The position numbers and the translations under genes were made by a program. A stretch of DNA of 64,000 bases from Streptomyces justiciae (GTDB lineage: Bacteria > Actinomycetota > Actinomycetes > Streptomycetales > Streptomycetaceae): positions 1-64,000 of the forward strand of contig NZ_JADDXU010000019.1 of the NCBI RefSeq assembly GCF_015163075.1, written 5' to 3'. The notes under the pieces were generated by a model. It saw nothing but the letters and a program-made list of their open reading frames with translations, did not search any database and was not told the origin of the DNA. Position 1 is the first letter of the stretch, and every line of letters begins with the position of its first letter. Of this stretch, positions 24,316 through 32,900 are shown in pieces.

Positions 24316-25692
24316 TTACCGCGCGGCGATCTGCGCCAGCCGTTGCGCCTGCTCCCGCGTGGAGCGGGCGATCGCGTCCTCGTCGACGTGCAACAGGCGG
24401 CCCTCCTCGACGATCTGACGGCCGTTCACGAAGGAGGCCGTGACCGGGGCGGCGGCGCCGAAGACCAGCGCGGTGACCGGGTCGGCGATGGAGGCGTGGG
24501 CGAGCGTGTCCAGCTTCCACAGCACCAGGTCCGCGAGCTTGCCGGCCTCCAGGGAGCCGATCTCGGCGGCACGGCCCAGCACTTGGGCGCCGCCGTACGT
24601 TCCCAGGCGCAGCGCCTGACGGGCGTTGAGGGCCGCTTCCCGGTGGGCGCCGAGGCGGTTGATGAGGAGCGCGTTGCGCAGCTCGGTGTGCAGCTCGCCC
24701 GACTCGTTGGAGGCGGTGCCGTCGACACCGAGGCCGACCGGGACGCCGGCGGCGAGCATGTCGGGGACGCGGGCGATACCGGCGGCGAGGCGGGCGTTGG
24801 ACGACGGGCAGTGGGCGACACCGGTCTTCGTACGGGCGAAGGCGGCGATGTCGGAGTCGTTCATGTGGACGCAGTGCGCCATCCACACGTCCTCGCCGAG
24901 CCAGCCGGTGGACTCGAAGTAGTCGGTCGGGCCCATCCCGAACAGTTCCTTGCAGAACTGCTCCTCCTCGACGGTCTCCGAGCCGTGGGTGTGCAGGCGC
25001 ACGCCGAGACGGCGGGCCAACTCGGCGCCCTCCCGCAGGAGTTCGGTGGAGACGGAGAAGGGCGAGCAGGGCGCGACGGCGACCTGGGTCATCGCGTCGA
25101 AGGAGGAGTCGTGGTGCTCCTTGACGGTGGCCTCGGTCGCGGCGAGGGCGCCTTCGAGGGTCTCGACGGCGAAGTCCGGGGGCAGGCCGCCGTCCTTCTC
25201 GCTGCGGTCCATGGAGCCGCGGGCGAGGGTGAAGCGGACGCCCATCTCGCGGGCGGCGCGGATGATCGAGCCGGACAGGTCGCCGGAGTTCTGCGGGAAG
25301 ACGTAGTGGTGGTCCATGGCGGTGGTGACACCGCCGCGGGCCATCATGCCCAGCGAGCCCTGCGCGGCCGAGTAGGTCATCTGCTCGTCGATGCGCGCCC
25401 AGGTCGGGTACAGCGCGACGAGCCAGTTGAAGAGGTTGTGGTCGGTGGCCAGGCCCCGGGTGATCCACTGGTAGAAGTGGTGGTGGGTGTTGACCAGGCC
25501 GGGGGTCACGAGATGCCCGGTGGCGTCGATGCGGCGTACGACGTTCTCCAGGCCCTCGGGGGCCTTGCCCGCGCCGAGCGACTCGATGCGGTTGCCGGCG
25601 ATGACGACGTGTCCGCTCGCGTACTCGGTGTCGTGGGCGTCGACCGTCGCGATCGAACAGTTCTCGATGACGATGCGCTCGGCTGCTGCCAT
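24316..25692 (-). CDS. 8-oxoguanine deaminase (amidohydrolase)
   Basis: A 458-residue amidohydrolase of the guanine/8-oxoguanine deaminase group. The metal motif THHHFYQWITRGLA follows strand 1; then HTHGSETVEEE, HCVHMNDSDIAAFA and the metal-binding Asp in LGVDGTASNESGE, all as in this subfamily. 8-Oxoguanine deamination yields urate, so the enzyme feeds the adjacent uricase. A guanine or chlorohydrolase-like activity cannot be excluded from sequence. The ATG at 25692 is preferred. A strong hairpin separates it from uricase, so it probably has its own promoter. Confidence 0.85.
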   Translation of the reverse strand: MAAAERIVIENCSIATVDAHDTEYASGHVVIAGNRIESLGAGKAPEGLENVVRRIDATGHLVTPGLVNTHHHFYQWITRGLATDHNLFNWLVALYPTWARIDEQMTYSAAQGSLGMMARGGVTTAMDHHYVFPQNSGDLSGSIIRAAREMGVRFTLARGSMDRSEKDGGLPPDFAVETLEGALAATEATVKEHHDSSFDAMTQVAVAPCSPFSVSTELLREGAELARRLGVRLHTHGSETVEEEQFCKELFGMGPTDYFESTGWLGEDVWMAHCVHMNDSDIAAFARTKTGVAHCPSSNARLAAGIARVPDMLAAGVPVGLGVDGTASNESGELHTELRNALLINRLGAHREAALNARQALRLGTYGGAQVLGRAAEIGSLEAGKLADLVLWKLDTLAHASIADPVTALVFGAAAPVTASFVNGRQIVEEGRLLHVDEDAIARSTREQAQRLAQIAAR

Positions 25693-25748
25693 GATTCGTC
25701 CTTTGCGCTGTGTGGAGTGGGCACGGCAGGACCCCGGGATTTGAGTGC

Positions 25749-25772
25749 CGCGGCCCGCACAGGCGGGCCGCG
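25749..25772 (-). terminator. Terminator after uricase operon
   Basis: CGCGGCCCGC (25749-25758) pairs with GCGGGCCGCG (25763-25772) around a 4-nt loop, between the uricase stop and the deaminase start on the minus strand. Confidence 0.8.
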
Positions 25773-25792
25773 GGTGCCGCAAATGGAGTTGA

Positions 25793-26716
25793 TCAGAGGT
25801 TGGTGAGGTCCACCGGGATCTTCGGCTCGCAGCCGTCCCGCAGGATCGTCGCCTCGATCAGGCCGTAGGGCCGGTCCGCGGCGAAGTACACCTCGTTGTC
25901 GTTCTTCAGCCCGAACGGCTCCAGGTCCACCAGGAAGTGGTGCTTGTTCGGGAGGGAGAAGCGGACCTCGTCGATCTCGCTGCGGTTGTTGATGATCCGC
26001 GAACCCATCTGGTAGAGGGTCTGCTGGAGCGAGAGCGAGTAGGTCTCGGCGAAGGCCTGGAGCATGTGCTTCTTCGTCTGCTCGTAGGACTTCTCCCAGT
26101 TGGGCATCCGCTGCTCGTCGTCGGTCCAGTTGAACCGCCAGCGGGCCGAGACCTGGGTGGCCAGGATGCGGTCGTACGCCTCCTGGAGCGTCGTGTACTT
26201 GTCCTTGACGTAGCCCCAGAACTCGGAGTTGGTCGAGTTCATCACGACCAGGTCCTTCAGACCCGAGACGACCTCCCATGACGAGCCGTCATAGGTGATC
26301 TGCGTGACCCGGGTCTCCTGGCCTTTGCGCACGAACGAGTGCTTGACCTCGTCCGCGCCGATGAACTGGGAGTTCGCGTCGGAGGCGGCGATGCGCTCCC
26401 ACGCGTACTCCTCGATCCGGATCCGGGCGACCTTGATCGGCTCCTGCGAGGTCACGAAGTGCCGCGCCAGGTGGATGCCGAACTGCTCGGCCGACTCGAT
26501 GCCGTGCTCCTTGGCGAACGCGTACACCGTGTTCTTGGTGGTGTCGGTCGGCAGCACGTTGGCGTTGGAGCCGGAGTAGTGGACCTCGTCCATGTCGCCG
26601 GAGAGGGCGACGGACACGTTCAGGTCCTTGATGTGGTGGGTGGCGCCGTCCCGCGTGATCTTTACGACTCGGTTCTCGGCCTTGCCGTACTGGTTCTGTC
26701 CCAGGATCGTGGGCAT
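25793..26716 (-). CDS. uox: Urate oxidase (uricase)
   Basis: Oxidises urate with O2 to 5-hydroxyisourate, releasing H2O2; cytosolic and cofactor-free. The 307-residue protein has the two T-fold repeats. The N-terminal NQYGKAENRVVKI carries the catalytic lysine, DTTKNTVYAFAKEHGI the catalytic threonine, then SEFWGYVKDKYTTL, and MGSRIINNRSEIDEVRFSLP plus NKHHFLVDL near the C-terminus carry the active-site Asn and His. No SKL-type tail. Third in the uraD-uraH-uox run with a 7-bp gap. Its H2O2 product gives a reason for the catalase in block C. Confidence 0.97.
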   Translation of the reverse strand: MPTILGQNQYGKAENRVVKITRDGATHHIKDLNVSVALSGDMDEVHYSGSNANVLPTDTTKNTVYAFAKEHGIESAEQFGIHLARHFVTSQEPIKVARIRIEEYAWERIAASDANSQFIGADEVKHSFVRKGQETRVTQITYDGSSWEVVSGLKDLVVMNSTNSEFWGYVKDKYTTLQEAYDRILATQVSARWRFNWTDDEQRMPNWEKSYEQTKKHMLQAFAETYSLSLQQTLYQMGSRIINNRSEIDEVRFSLPNKHHFLVDLEPFGLKNDNEVYFAADRPYGLIEATILRDGCEPKIPVDLTNL

Positions 26717-26723
26717 GTGTCTG

Positions 26724-27134
26724 CTAGCTCCCTCGGTAAACGGAGTAGCCGAACGGGTTGAGCAGCAGCGGTACGTGGTAGTGCTCGCCCGGCACGACGG
26801 CGAACGTGATCGCCACCTCCGGGAAGAACACTGCCCCGGCACCGCTGTCCCGATTCGCGGGGGCGTCCTGCTGCGCATCGGCTTGCTTCTTCTCGAAGTA
26901 CGGCTCCACGGCGAAGTCGAGCCGTACGTGTGTGGTGCCCTCCGGCAGGGCCGGCAGGTCCTTGCACCGCCCGTCCGCGTCGGTCGCGCTGCCGCCGAGC
27001 GCCTGCCAGTCCGCGTCCGAACCCGAACGGGCGGACAGCTGGACGGCGACTGCCTCGGCGGGGCGGCCGATGCTGGTGTCCAGGATGTGGGTGGACACTG
27101 AATTTCTCGGCAGGGCCGCGGTGCTGTTGCTCAT
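26724..27134 (-). CDS. uraH: 5-Hydroxyisourate hydrolase (transthyretin-like)
   Basis: Hydrolyses 5-hydroxyisourate to OHCU. It has 136 residues. The N-terminal STHILDTSIGRPAEAVAV gives the active-site His, and the invariant C-terminal YRGS tail (YSVYRGS) is diagnostic of the hydrolase rather than transthyretin. VPLLLNPFGYS precedes it. An insertion (KKQADAQQDAPANRDSGAG) before FFPEVAITF makes it slightly longer than the usual 110-120 residues. Central gene of the uraD-uraH-uox operon with gaps of 6 and 7 bp. Confidence 0.96.
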   Translation of the reverse strand: MSNSTAALPRNSVSTHILDTSIGRPAEAVAVQLSARSGSDADWQALGGSATDADGRCKDLPALPEGTTHVRLDFAVEPYFEKKQADAQQDAPANRDSGAGAVFFPEVAITFAVVPGEHYHVPLLLNPFGYSVYRGS

Positions 27135-27140
27135 GCTGCG

Positions 27141-27650
27141 TCAGTCCTCTTCGACGAGTCGGGCGAGCCGGATGCGGTTGATCTTGCCCAGCTCGGTGCG
27201 GACGATCTCCCGCTCCTGCTCCGGCGCGTTCCCGATCCGTTCCTTGACCGCGTCCCGCATCTGCTCGCCGGTCCTGCCGGTGGCGCAGATGAGGAAGACA
27301 TGGCCGAACTTCTCCTGGTAGGCGAGGTTCAGCTCCAGCATCTCCGCCTTGAGCTCCTCCGTCGCGCCGGCCATGCCGCGCTGTTCACGGGCGGAGGTCG
27401 GGTCGCCCTCCTTGGGGCGGCCGATGGGCGGGTGCCCGGCCATGGCCTCGGCGAGGTCCTCGGCGGTCAGCTCGGCCATGGCGGCGTCGCTCTCGGCGTA
27501 GAGGGCCTCGGTGTCGGCGTAGGGCCGGGCGGCGAGCAGTCGTGTCGCCCAGGCCGTGGAGGCGCACGCCTCGTGGAGCGCGGCGAAGGCCGCGTGCTCC
27601 TCCAGGGCGTTGAACCGGGCCAGGCCCGGGGACGTGGATGTCGAAGTCAC
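27141..27650 (-). CDS. uraD: OHCU decarboxylase
   Basis: Decarboxylates 2-oxo-4-hydroxy-4-carboxy-5-ureidoimidazoline to S-allantoin. It has 169 residues. The motif AGHPPIGRP contains the catalytic His of the GHPxIG signature, SAREQRGM follows, and the family core EKFGHVFLICATGRTGEQM lies in the second half. GTG start. First gene of the urate operon, transcribed from a promoter overlapped by a TCAAC-N5-GTTGA dyad. It links uricase to allantoinase in block A. Confidence 0.95.
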   Translation of the reverse strand: MTSTSTSPGLARFNALEEHAAFAALHEACASTAWATRLLAARPYADTEALYAESDAAMAELTAEDLAEAMAGHPPIGRPKEGDPTSAREQRGMAGATEELKAEMLELNLAYQEKFGHVFLICATGRTGEQMRDAVKERIGNAPEQEREIVRTELGKINRIRLARLVEED

Positions 27651-27699
27651 GGGAGCCTCCGTGGCCGCGAACGGCCGTCGTGCGTGAGCGGGCTGCCGC

Positions 27700-27740
27700 T
27701 AGCTAACGCCCTTCGAAACACGACGTCAACACTTTGTTGA
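27700..27740 (-). promoter_or_regulatory. uraD-uraH-uox promoter with TCAAC dyad
   Basis: On the minus strand TTGACG (27729-27724) and TAGCTA (27705-27700) are spaced by 18 bp, a good sigma-70-like promoter. The perfect dyad TCAACA-CTT-TGTTGA (27726-27740) overlaps the -35, as at catalase, where the same TTGACG-N18-TAGGCT geometry occurs. The start codon lies 50 bp downstream of the -10. No TTCC-N7-GGAA box is present here, so this operon seems to be under the second regulator only. Confidence 0.65.
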
Positions 27741-27765
27741 AAATTCGGGGTTACAACCGCGCCCC

Positions 27766-28131
27766 TCAGGCCTTGTCACGGTTCAGGTAGTTGTAGACCG
27801 TGAACCGGCTGACCCCGAGCGCGCTCGCCACGGTCTCCACGCCGTGCCGTACGGAGAAGGCGCCACGCGCCTCCAGTATGCGCACCACCTCCTGCTTGGC
27901 CTTGCGGTCCAGGTCGGCCAGCGGCTTGCCCTGCTTGCGCTCCATGGCGGCGAGGATGTGATCGAGGGAGTCCGCGAGCTGCGGCAGGCGTACGGCGACC
28001 ACGTCGGCGCCCTCCCAGGCGAGCACGACGTCGTCGGGGCCGGCTTCGTCCGGCGGGACCATCTCCCCGCCCATGGCGTCGACCAGCGGCTTCACGGCCG
28101 TGATGAAGGGTTCGTCCCCGGTGCCGGTCAC
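27766..28131 (-). CDS. Small HTH regulator (YheO/DauR-like HTH)
   Basis: A 121-residue protein with an acidic N-terminal half (VVLAWEGADVVAVRLPQLAD) and a C-terminal Fis-like helix-turn-helix: ILEARGAFSVRHGVETVASALGVSRFTVYNYLNR, split around residues 85-118. This closely matches the HTH_22/DauR-type DNA-binding domain. It lies directly upstream of the uricase operon on the same strand and overlaps the gene before it by GTGA. It is a candidate reader of the TCAAC-N5-GTTGA dyads, which is inference only. Confidence 0.8.
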   Translation of the reverse strand: MTGTGDEPFITAVKPLVDAMGGEMVPPDEAGPDDVVLAWEGADVVAVRLPQLADSLDHILAAMERKQGKPLADLDRKAKQEVVRILEARGAFSVRHGVETVASALGVSRFTVYNYLNRDKA

Positions 28132-28379
28132 TTGTCGCCCTCCCCGATCACGTTGACCTGCAGCGAGATACGGGTGGCCCCGGCCTTGAGCGACTCGCGC
28201 AGCAGCGCGTCCACGGCGCTGAGCACGGCGTCGGCGTCCCCTTCGGCGGTGTTGCCGAACGGGCCGACGTCCACCGCGTCCAGCGCCGCGGCCTCGACCA
28301 CCTCACGGGCCGCGACCGCGTGCGCGGGCGCCTCGTCCAGGTCGAAGGGTTCGGTGGTGAACTCCACTCTCAAACGCAT
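28128..28379 (-). CDS. Small alpha/beta protein, possible thiamine-binding-like fold
   Basis: An 83-residue protein beginning RLRVEFTTEPFDLDEAPAHA and ending KAGATRISLQVNVIG. The arrangement (strand, helix AREVVEAAALD, central VDVGPFGNTAEGDADAVLSAVDALLRESL, final strand) resembles the small MTH1187/YkoF-like ferredoxin-fold family, of which some members bind thiamine; this assignment is weak. It is translationally coupled (4-bp overlap) to the HTH gene, so it could modulate that regulator. ATG start. Confidence 0.55.
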   Translation of the reverse strand: MRLRVEFTTEPFDLDEAPAHAVAAREVVEAAALDAVDVGPFGNTAEGDADAVLSAVDALLRESLKAGATRISLQVNVIGEGDK

Positions 28380-28502
28380 CGCGCCCCATGCCTCCCTGAC
28401 CTGCGCGTTCCTGGGATGCTCCCGGCATACGAGAGCTCGTCCGGGGCGCGTCGTACCGCGCGGACGGACCCGGACCCCGACCTTAACGGACCGTACGCGG
28501 TT

Positions 28503-29468
28503 TCAGCGGGGCTCCGGCACACCGCTCTCAGCCGGCAGCAGCAGCTCGGGCGGCGGCTCCTGCCCGTGGGAGAGGTACGCCGTCAGCGCCCTCCCGTGCG
28601 CCTTCGTCAGCGGCCCCCGACGGCCGATCCCGAGCCGCGCGGCGAGTTCCTGCGCGTGCAGGCGCACGGCGGACTCGACGAGCAGGGCGTAGGCGTCGGT
28701 GGCGGCCCGGTAGCGGTGCCAGGCGGCCAGGAGGACCGCGCCGGCGATCAGGGCGCCGGGCCACCAGACGACGGCGACGGCGACGTAGAGCAGCCCCCAG
28801 CCCGCGAGGCCGGCCGCGCGGAGCATCGCCTCCCGCGCGGCGGTGATCTCGGTGCGGGTGGGTTCGGGGGCGTGCAGCCACAAGTGGGGCCAGACGACGG
28901 CGATCTCGACGCCGAGCGCGTCCTCGAGCCGGCCGGCCACCGCGTGCAACCGGTCGCCGGTCCAGGTGGGCCTGGCGGGCGGCGCGTCGGCGAGCCGGTG
29001 GAGCCGGGCGGTGGCGACGGCGGCCCGGTGGGCGTCGTCCGGTGTGGCGGTCAGCAGTTCCGCGCGGGCCTCGGCCACCCCCGCGGCCTCCTGGCGGTCG
29101 GCGAAGCGCCGCCCCCGCCGCGCGACGAGGCGCCGTACGCCCCCGTGGGTCACCCGCGGCCACCCCTGCCAGCCGTCGGCCAGCCACAGCCGCTCCACGA
29201 GGGAACCCAGTGCCTGGGCGGCGAGGCCGCACGCGGCCGCGGCGAGCAGGAAGGCGCACAGGAACAGCAGCAGGCCCGCGGTGGACCCGGCGAGGGCGTC
29301 GCCGTGCCGGTTGAGGCGGGCGGGCAGCTCACCGACCGCGTACCAGCGGGCGTGCCCCAACTCCCGCCCTGCGGCCAGGGTGCCGAGGAAGAGGGCGCCG
29401 GGCAGGACGAGCAGGGACAGCCACCGTTCGGCGAGCTTCCTTCCGAGTTCGGCCAGGAGTCCGGTCAC
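28503..29468 (-). CDS. Membrane protein of the CHAT block
   Basis: A 321-residue protein not recognised as a named family. Two N-terminal membrane segments (SLLVLPGALFLGTLAAG; STAGLLLFLCAFLLAAAACGLAA) precede a soluble region of about 120 residues. A second pair of segments (WGLLYVAVAVVWW; PGALIAGAVLLAAW) and a helical tail follow. The loop contains RTEITAAREAML and RPTWTGDRLHAVAGRLEDALGV, the latter resembling a signature of STAS- or CHAT-linked Streptomyces membrane proteins. It starts 3 bp after the zinc-ribbon gene, so the two are co-transcribed away from the CHAT gene. Possible effector or anchor. Confidence 0.65.
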   Translation of the reverse strand: MTGLLAELGRKLAERWLSLLVLPGALFLGTLAAGRELGHARWYAVGELPARLNRHGDALAGSTAGLLLFLCAFLLAAAACGLAAQALGSLVERLWLADGWQGWPRVTHGGVRRLVARRGRRFADRQEAAGVAEARAELLTATPDDAHRAAVATARLHRLADAPPARPTWTGDRLHAVAGRLEDALGVEIAVVWPHLWLHAPEPTRTEITAAREAMLRAAGLAGWGLLYVAVAVVWWPGALIAGAVLLAAWHRYRAATDAYALLVESAVRLHAQELAARLGIGRRGPLTKAHGRALTAYLSHGQEPPPELLLPAESGVPEPR

Positions 29469-29471
29469 CGG

Positions 29472-29867
29472 TCACAGCCGTTTCAGCCGCAGCGGAGCGC
29501 CGTCCTGGTCACAGGTGGGCGGGGCGTCGGCGGTGTCGTCGGCCCAGTGGTGGCGCAGGCAGCGCCTGTGCGGGCACAGGTAGACGGCCGGTCCGCGTCC
29601 GGTGCCGCCGATGCCGGCGAGCTGTGCGCCGGTGGCGCGGGTACGGCCGTACAGGCCGAGGGCGTCGCGTTCGGCCCGCATCCGTGCATTCAGCCGGCGG
29701 ACGGCCGCGTCGACGTCGCCGTCGTCCCGTACGGCGAGGAGCAGGGCGTCCACGGCGGCCCGCGACTCCTCCTCGGCCAGTTGCCGGCGGATGTCCTCGA
29801 CGTGGTCGAAGAAGTAGGCCAGCGCCTCGGACAGGCGCCGGGCCCGCCCCTCGGGACGGTCGGTCAT
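29472..29867 (-). CDS. Zinc-ribbon protein adjacent to CHAT gene
   Basis: A 131-residue protein. The N-terminal two-thirds is a charged helical region (LSEALAYFFDHVEDIRRQLA, then DAAVRRLNARMRAERDAL). The C-terminus has a zinc-ribbon-like set of ligands: CPHRRCLRHHW followed after 12 residues by TCDQDGAPL. ATG start with GGAGAG upstream. It diverges from the CHAT protein by 93 bp and runs into the membrane protein gene. Small proteins of this layout accompany CHAT/caspase-TPR conflict genes (CATRA-type systems) in actinomycetes; membership here is inference. Confidence 0.65.
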   Translation of the reverse strand: MTDRPEGRARRLSEALAYFFDHVEDIRRQLAEEESRAAVDALLLAVRDDGDVDAAVRRLNARMRAERDALGLYGRTRATGAQLAGIGGTGRGPAVYLCPHRRCLRHHWADDTADAPPTCDQDGAPLRLKRL

Positions 29868-29960
29868 GGGCTCTCCGGTGGGGCCTGGCGATGTGACGAT
29901 GTTGCATACGGTAGGCCAACTCGGCCTGCCCGGAAGGCGCTTGCTCTACTCTCCGCTGGC

Positions 29961-32900
29961 ATGAGCAGGGAACGGGAGGCGGAGCGGGACCGGCTGCTCG
30001 CCGCCGCACGGGTTCGATTACACCGGGTCAGGGCCACCGGGGACGCCGCACCACTGGGGGAGCCCGAGGCGCAGGCCGATCTCGGGGCGCTGCTCGGTCT
30101 CCTGGCCGAGGACCCCAGGGACGTCGAGGTCGGCTACCGGGTCGCCTGGCTGCTGTTGTGCGCGGGGCCGCGGCACCTCGAGGACTCCCTCGTGGAGGTC
30201 ATGGCGGACGGCTTCGCCCGGGCCCTGCTGGCGGGCGTGGACGATCTGCCCGGCGAGTTCCTCCCCGGCATCGCCTCGGCGGCCGAGCCCATGGCCGTCG
30301 CCCTGCTGAGACAGGCGCACTCGTCGCCCGATCCGCAGCTGCTGGACACGGTCGTGGAGCAGCACCGGCGGCTCGTGGCCGCCACGCCCGCCGGCCATCC
30401 CGCCCGGCCGCAGCGGCTCGCCAATCTGGGGGTCGCCCTCCACACCCGGTTCGAGCGCCGGGCCTCGCCGGAGGACCTGACCGCCGCGCTGGCCGCGCAT
30501 CGCGAGGCAGTGGCGACCACGCCGGCCGAGGACCCCGATCTGTCGATGCGCCTGAGCGGCCTGGCGGGCGTGCTGTGGTCGCGGCACCGGCTGACCGGGG
30601 ACGCCGCCGATCTGGACGGCGCCGTCGACACCATCCGCGCGGCGGCGGACGCCGCACCCGCCGAGTCCCCGCGCCGGGCGATGTGCCTGGCCAATCTGGC
30701 GCTGACGCTGCGGGACCGGTTCGCGCGCCGCGGGGACCCGGCGGACCTGGACTCGGCGGTCGAGATCGGCCGACAGGCGTGGCAGATGACCGCGCCGGAC
30801 GATCCCAACCGGGCGATCCGGATGCACAACCTGGCCGGCACGCTCGCGATCCGCTGGCGGGTCGAGGGCGCGACCTCGCTGGAGGAGACGGCCGCCCGAC
30901 TGGGGGCCGGGGGCGACGCCCCGCTGGACGTGTACGCGGTCGCCTTTCTGGCCGGCCTGGACGACATCCCGCCCGAGGTGGCGTCCGATGTCGCCGAGCT
31001 GGCGGCCAACCTCGTCATCGCGCGGCAGCTGCGCCTGGCCGGCGCCTACGACGCGGCCGAGTGGGAGCGGCTCGTGGCGATGTGGGGCCGCATCCTCGGC
31101 ATCCTCCCGGCCGGTGATCCGCTCCGGCACCTGTGGCTCGCCAACCTCAGCCAGGCCCATCTCCTCCGCTACCAGCACACCGGCGCGGCGACGGACCTGG
31201 AGGCCGCGCTGTCCACCGCGCGCCGGTCCGTCAGAGCGGCCACGGTGACCGACCCGGACCGGGGCATGGGGCTCGTCAACCTGGCGGGCGCGCTCGCCGA
31301 GCGGTACCGGTCCGAGGGCACGACCGAGGACCTGGACCTGGCCGTCGATCTGATGCGGGAGGCGGTGACGGGGCTCCCGCCCGACCACGTCCTTCGGGCC
31401 CGGTACCTGTGCGACCTGGGCGGGCTGCTCGGCATGCGGTTCACCCGGCACGAGGACCCGGCCGACCTCGACGGTTCCGTCACCGCCCTGCGCGAGTCCA
31501 CCCGGGCCGTGCCGGCCGACCCCATGGGCCCGGGGCTCGCCCTGAGCAACCTGGGCGAGTCGCTGCTGCTGCGCCACACCCTCGCCGGGGACCCGGCCGA
31601 CCTTGACGAGGCGGTCGACGCGCTGTGGCGGGCGGTCGACACCACGCCCGAGGAGCATGTGGGCCGCGCCCGGTACCGATCCTCTCTGGGCGCCGCGCTG
31701 TGCGCCCGGTTCGAGCTGCGGGGCGACGGAGCCGACCTGGACGAGGCGGTGGCCGTGCTGCGTGCGGCCGTCGCCGGGGCCCCGCCGGGCTCCCTGGCCC
31801 GCAACGGGGCGCTGGTGAACCTGTCCGTCGCCCGGTACTTCGCCCTCCACCGGCCGGGGCTGTGCCCCGCGGACCTGGACGAGGCGGTGAACGCGGCCCG
31901 GGAGGCCCTCGCCGCCCTGCCTCCCGGGCACACCGGGCATGCCAAGTGCCGTGCCCTGCTGGCGCACGCACTGCGCGTCCGGTACGAACACAGCGCGAAC
32001 CCCGCCGACCTGGCCGAGGCCGTCGACCTCGGCGAGGGGCTGGCCGTGCCCGCGGCGGACATCGCCCCGACGGAGGCGGCCGAGCGGCTCAACGCCGGGG
32101 CCGCGGCCGCACTCACCGACTACCTGCGGACCACGTCGCCGTCCGACCTCGACGCCGGTATCGCCTCGCTCCGGGCGGCCCTGCGGACGCTGCCCCCGGG
32201 GCACGCCTCCCGGCCGGTCCTCCTGGCCAATCTGGCCCTCGCCCTCGTGGGCCGCTTCGCGCGCAGCGCCGACGCCGCCGACCTGGACGCGGCCATCGAC
32301 GCGCAGCGGTCGGCGCTGGCGGCGGCCGGGCACGCCCACCACCACCGCCCCCAGCTGCTGAACGGTCTCGGCTCGTTCCTGGTGGCCCGGTACGTGCACC
32401 AGGAGGCGCGCCGGGACCTGGAGGAGGCGATCGACCTGTTCGCGGCGGCCGCCGAGACGGCCCCGCCGGGCCATCCGCTGCGTCATCTGGTCCTGTCCGC
32501 CTGGAGCGACGCCGTGCGCCTGCGGGCCGAGGCCGAGGAGAACCCGGCCGACGCGGAGTTGTCCGTGGCCCTCGCCCGGGACGCCGTCGACCTCGCTCCG
32601 GCCCACGACATCCGCCGCCCCCTGCTGCTGTGCCGACTCGGCCACGCGCTGCTGCAACGCCATCGGCTCGGCGGCACGGGCACGGAGCTGGACGAGGCGG
32701 TCGACGTGCTGCGGGAGGCCGCCGCCGGTCCCGGCGACTTGGCACGTCCGCTGGTCAACTCCCTGCTCGGGGATGTCCTGTCCGCCCGCTTCGAGCGCGA
32801 CGGCGACCCAGCCGACCGTGACGAGGCCGCGCGACTGATGGCCGACGGCGCGGGCGATCCGTCGCTGGCCCCCATGCTCCGCATCATGGCGGCGCTGCGG

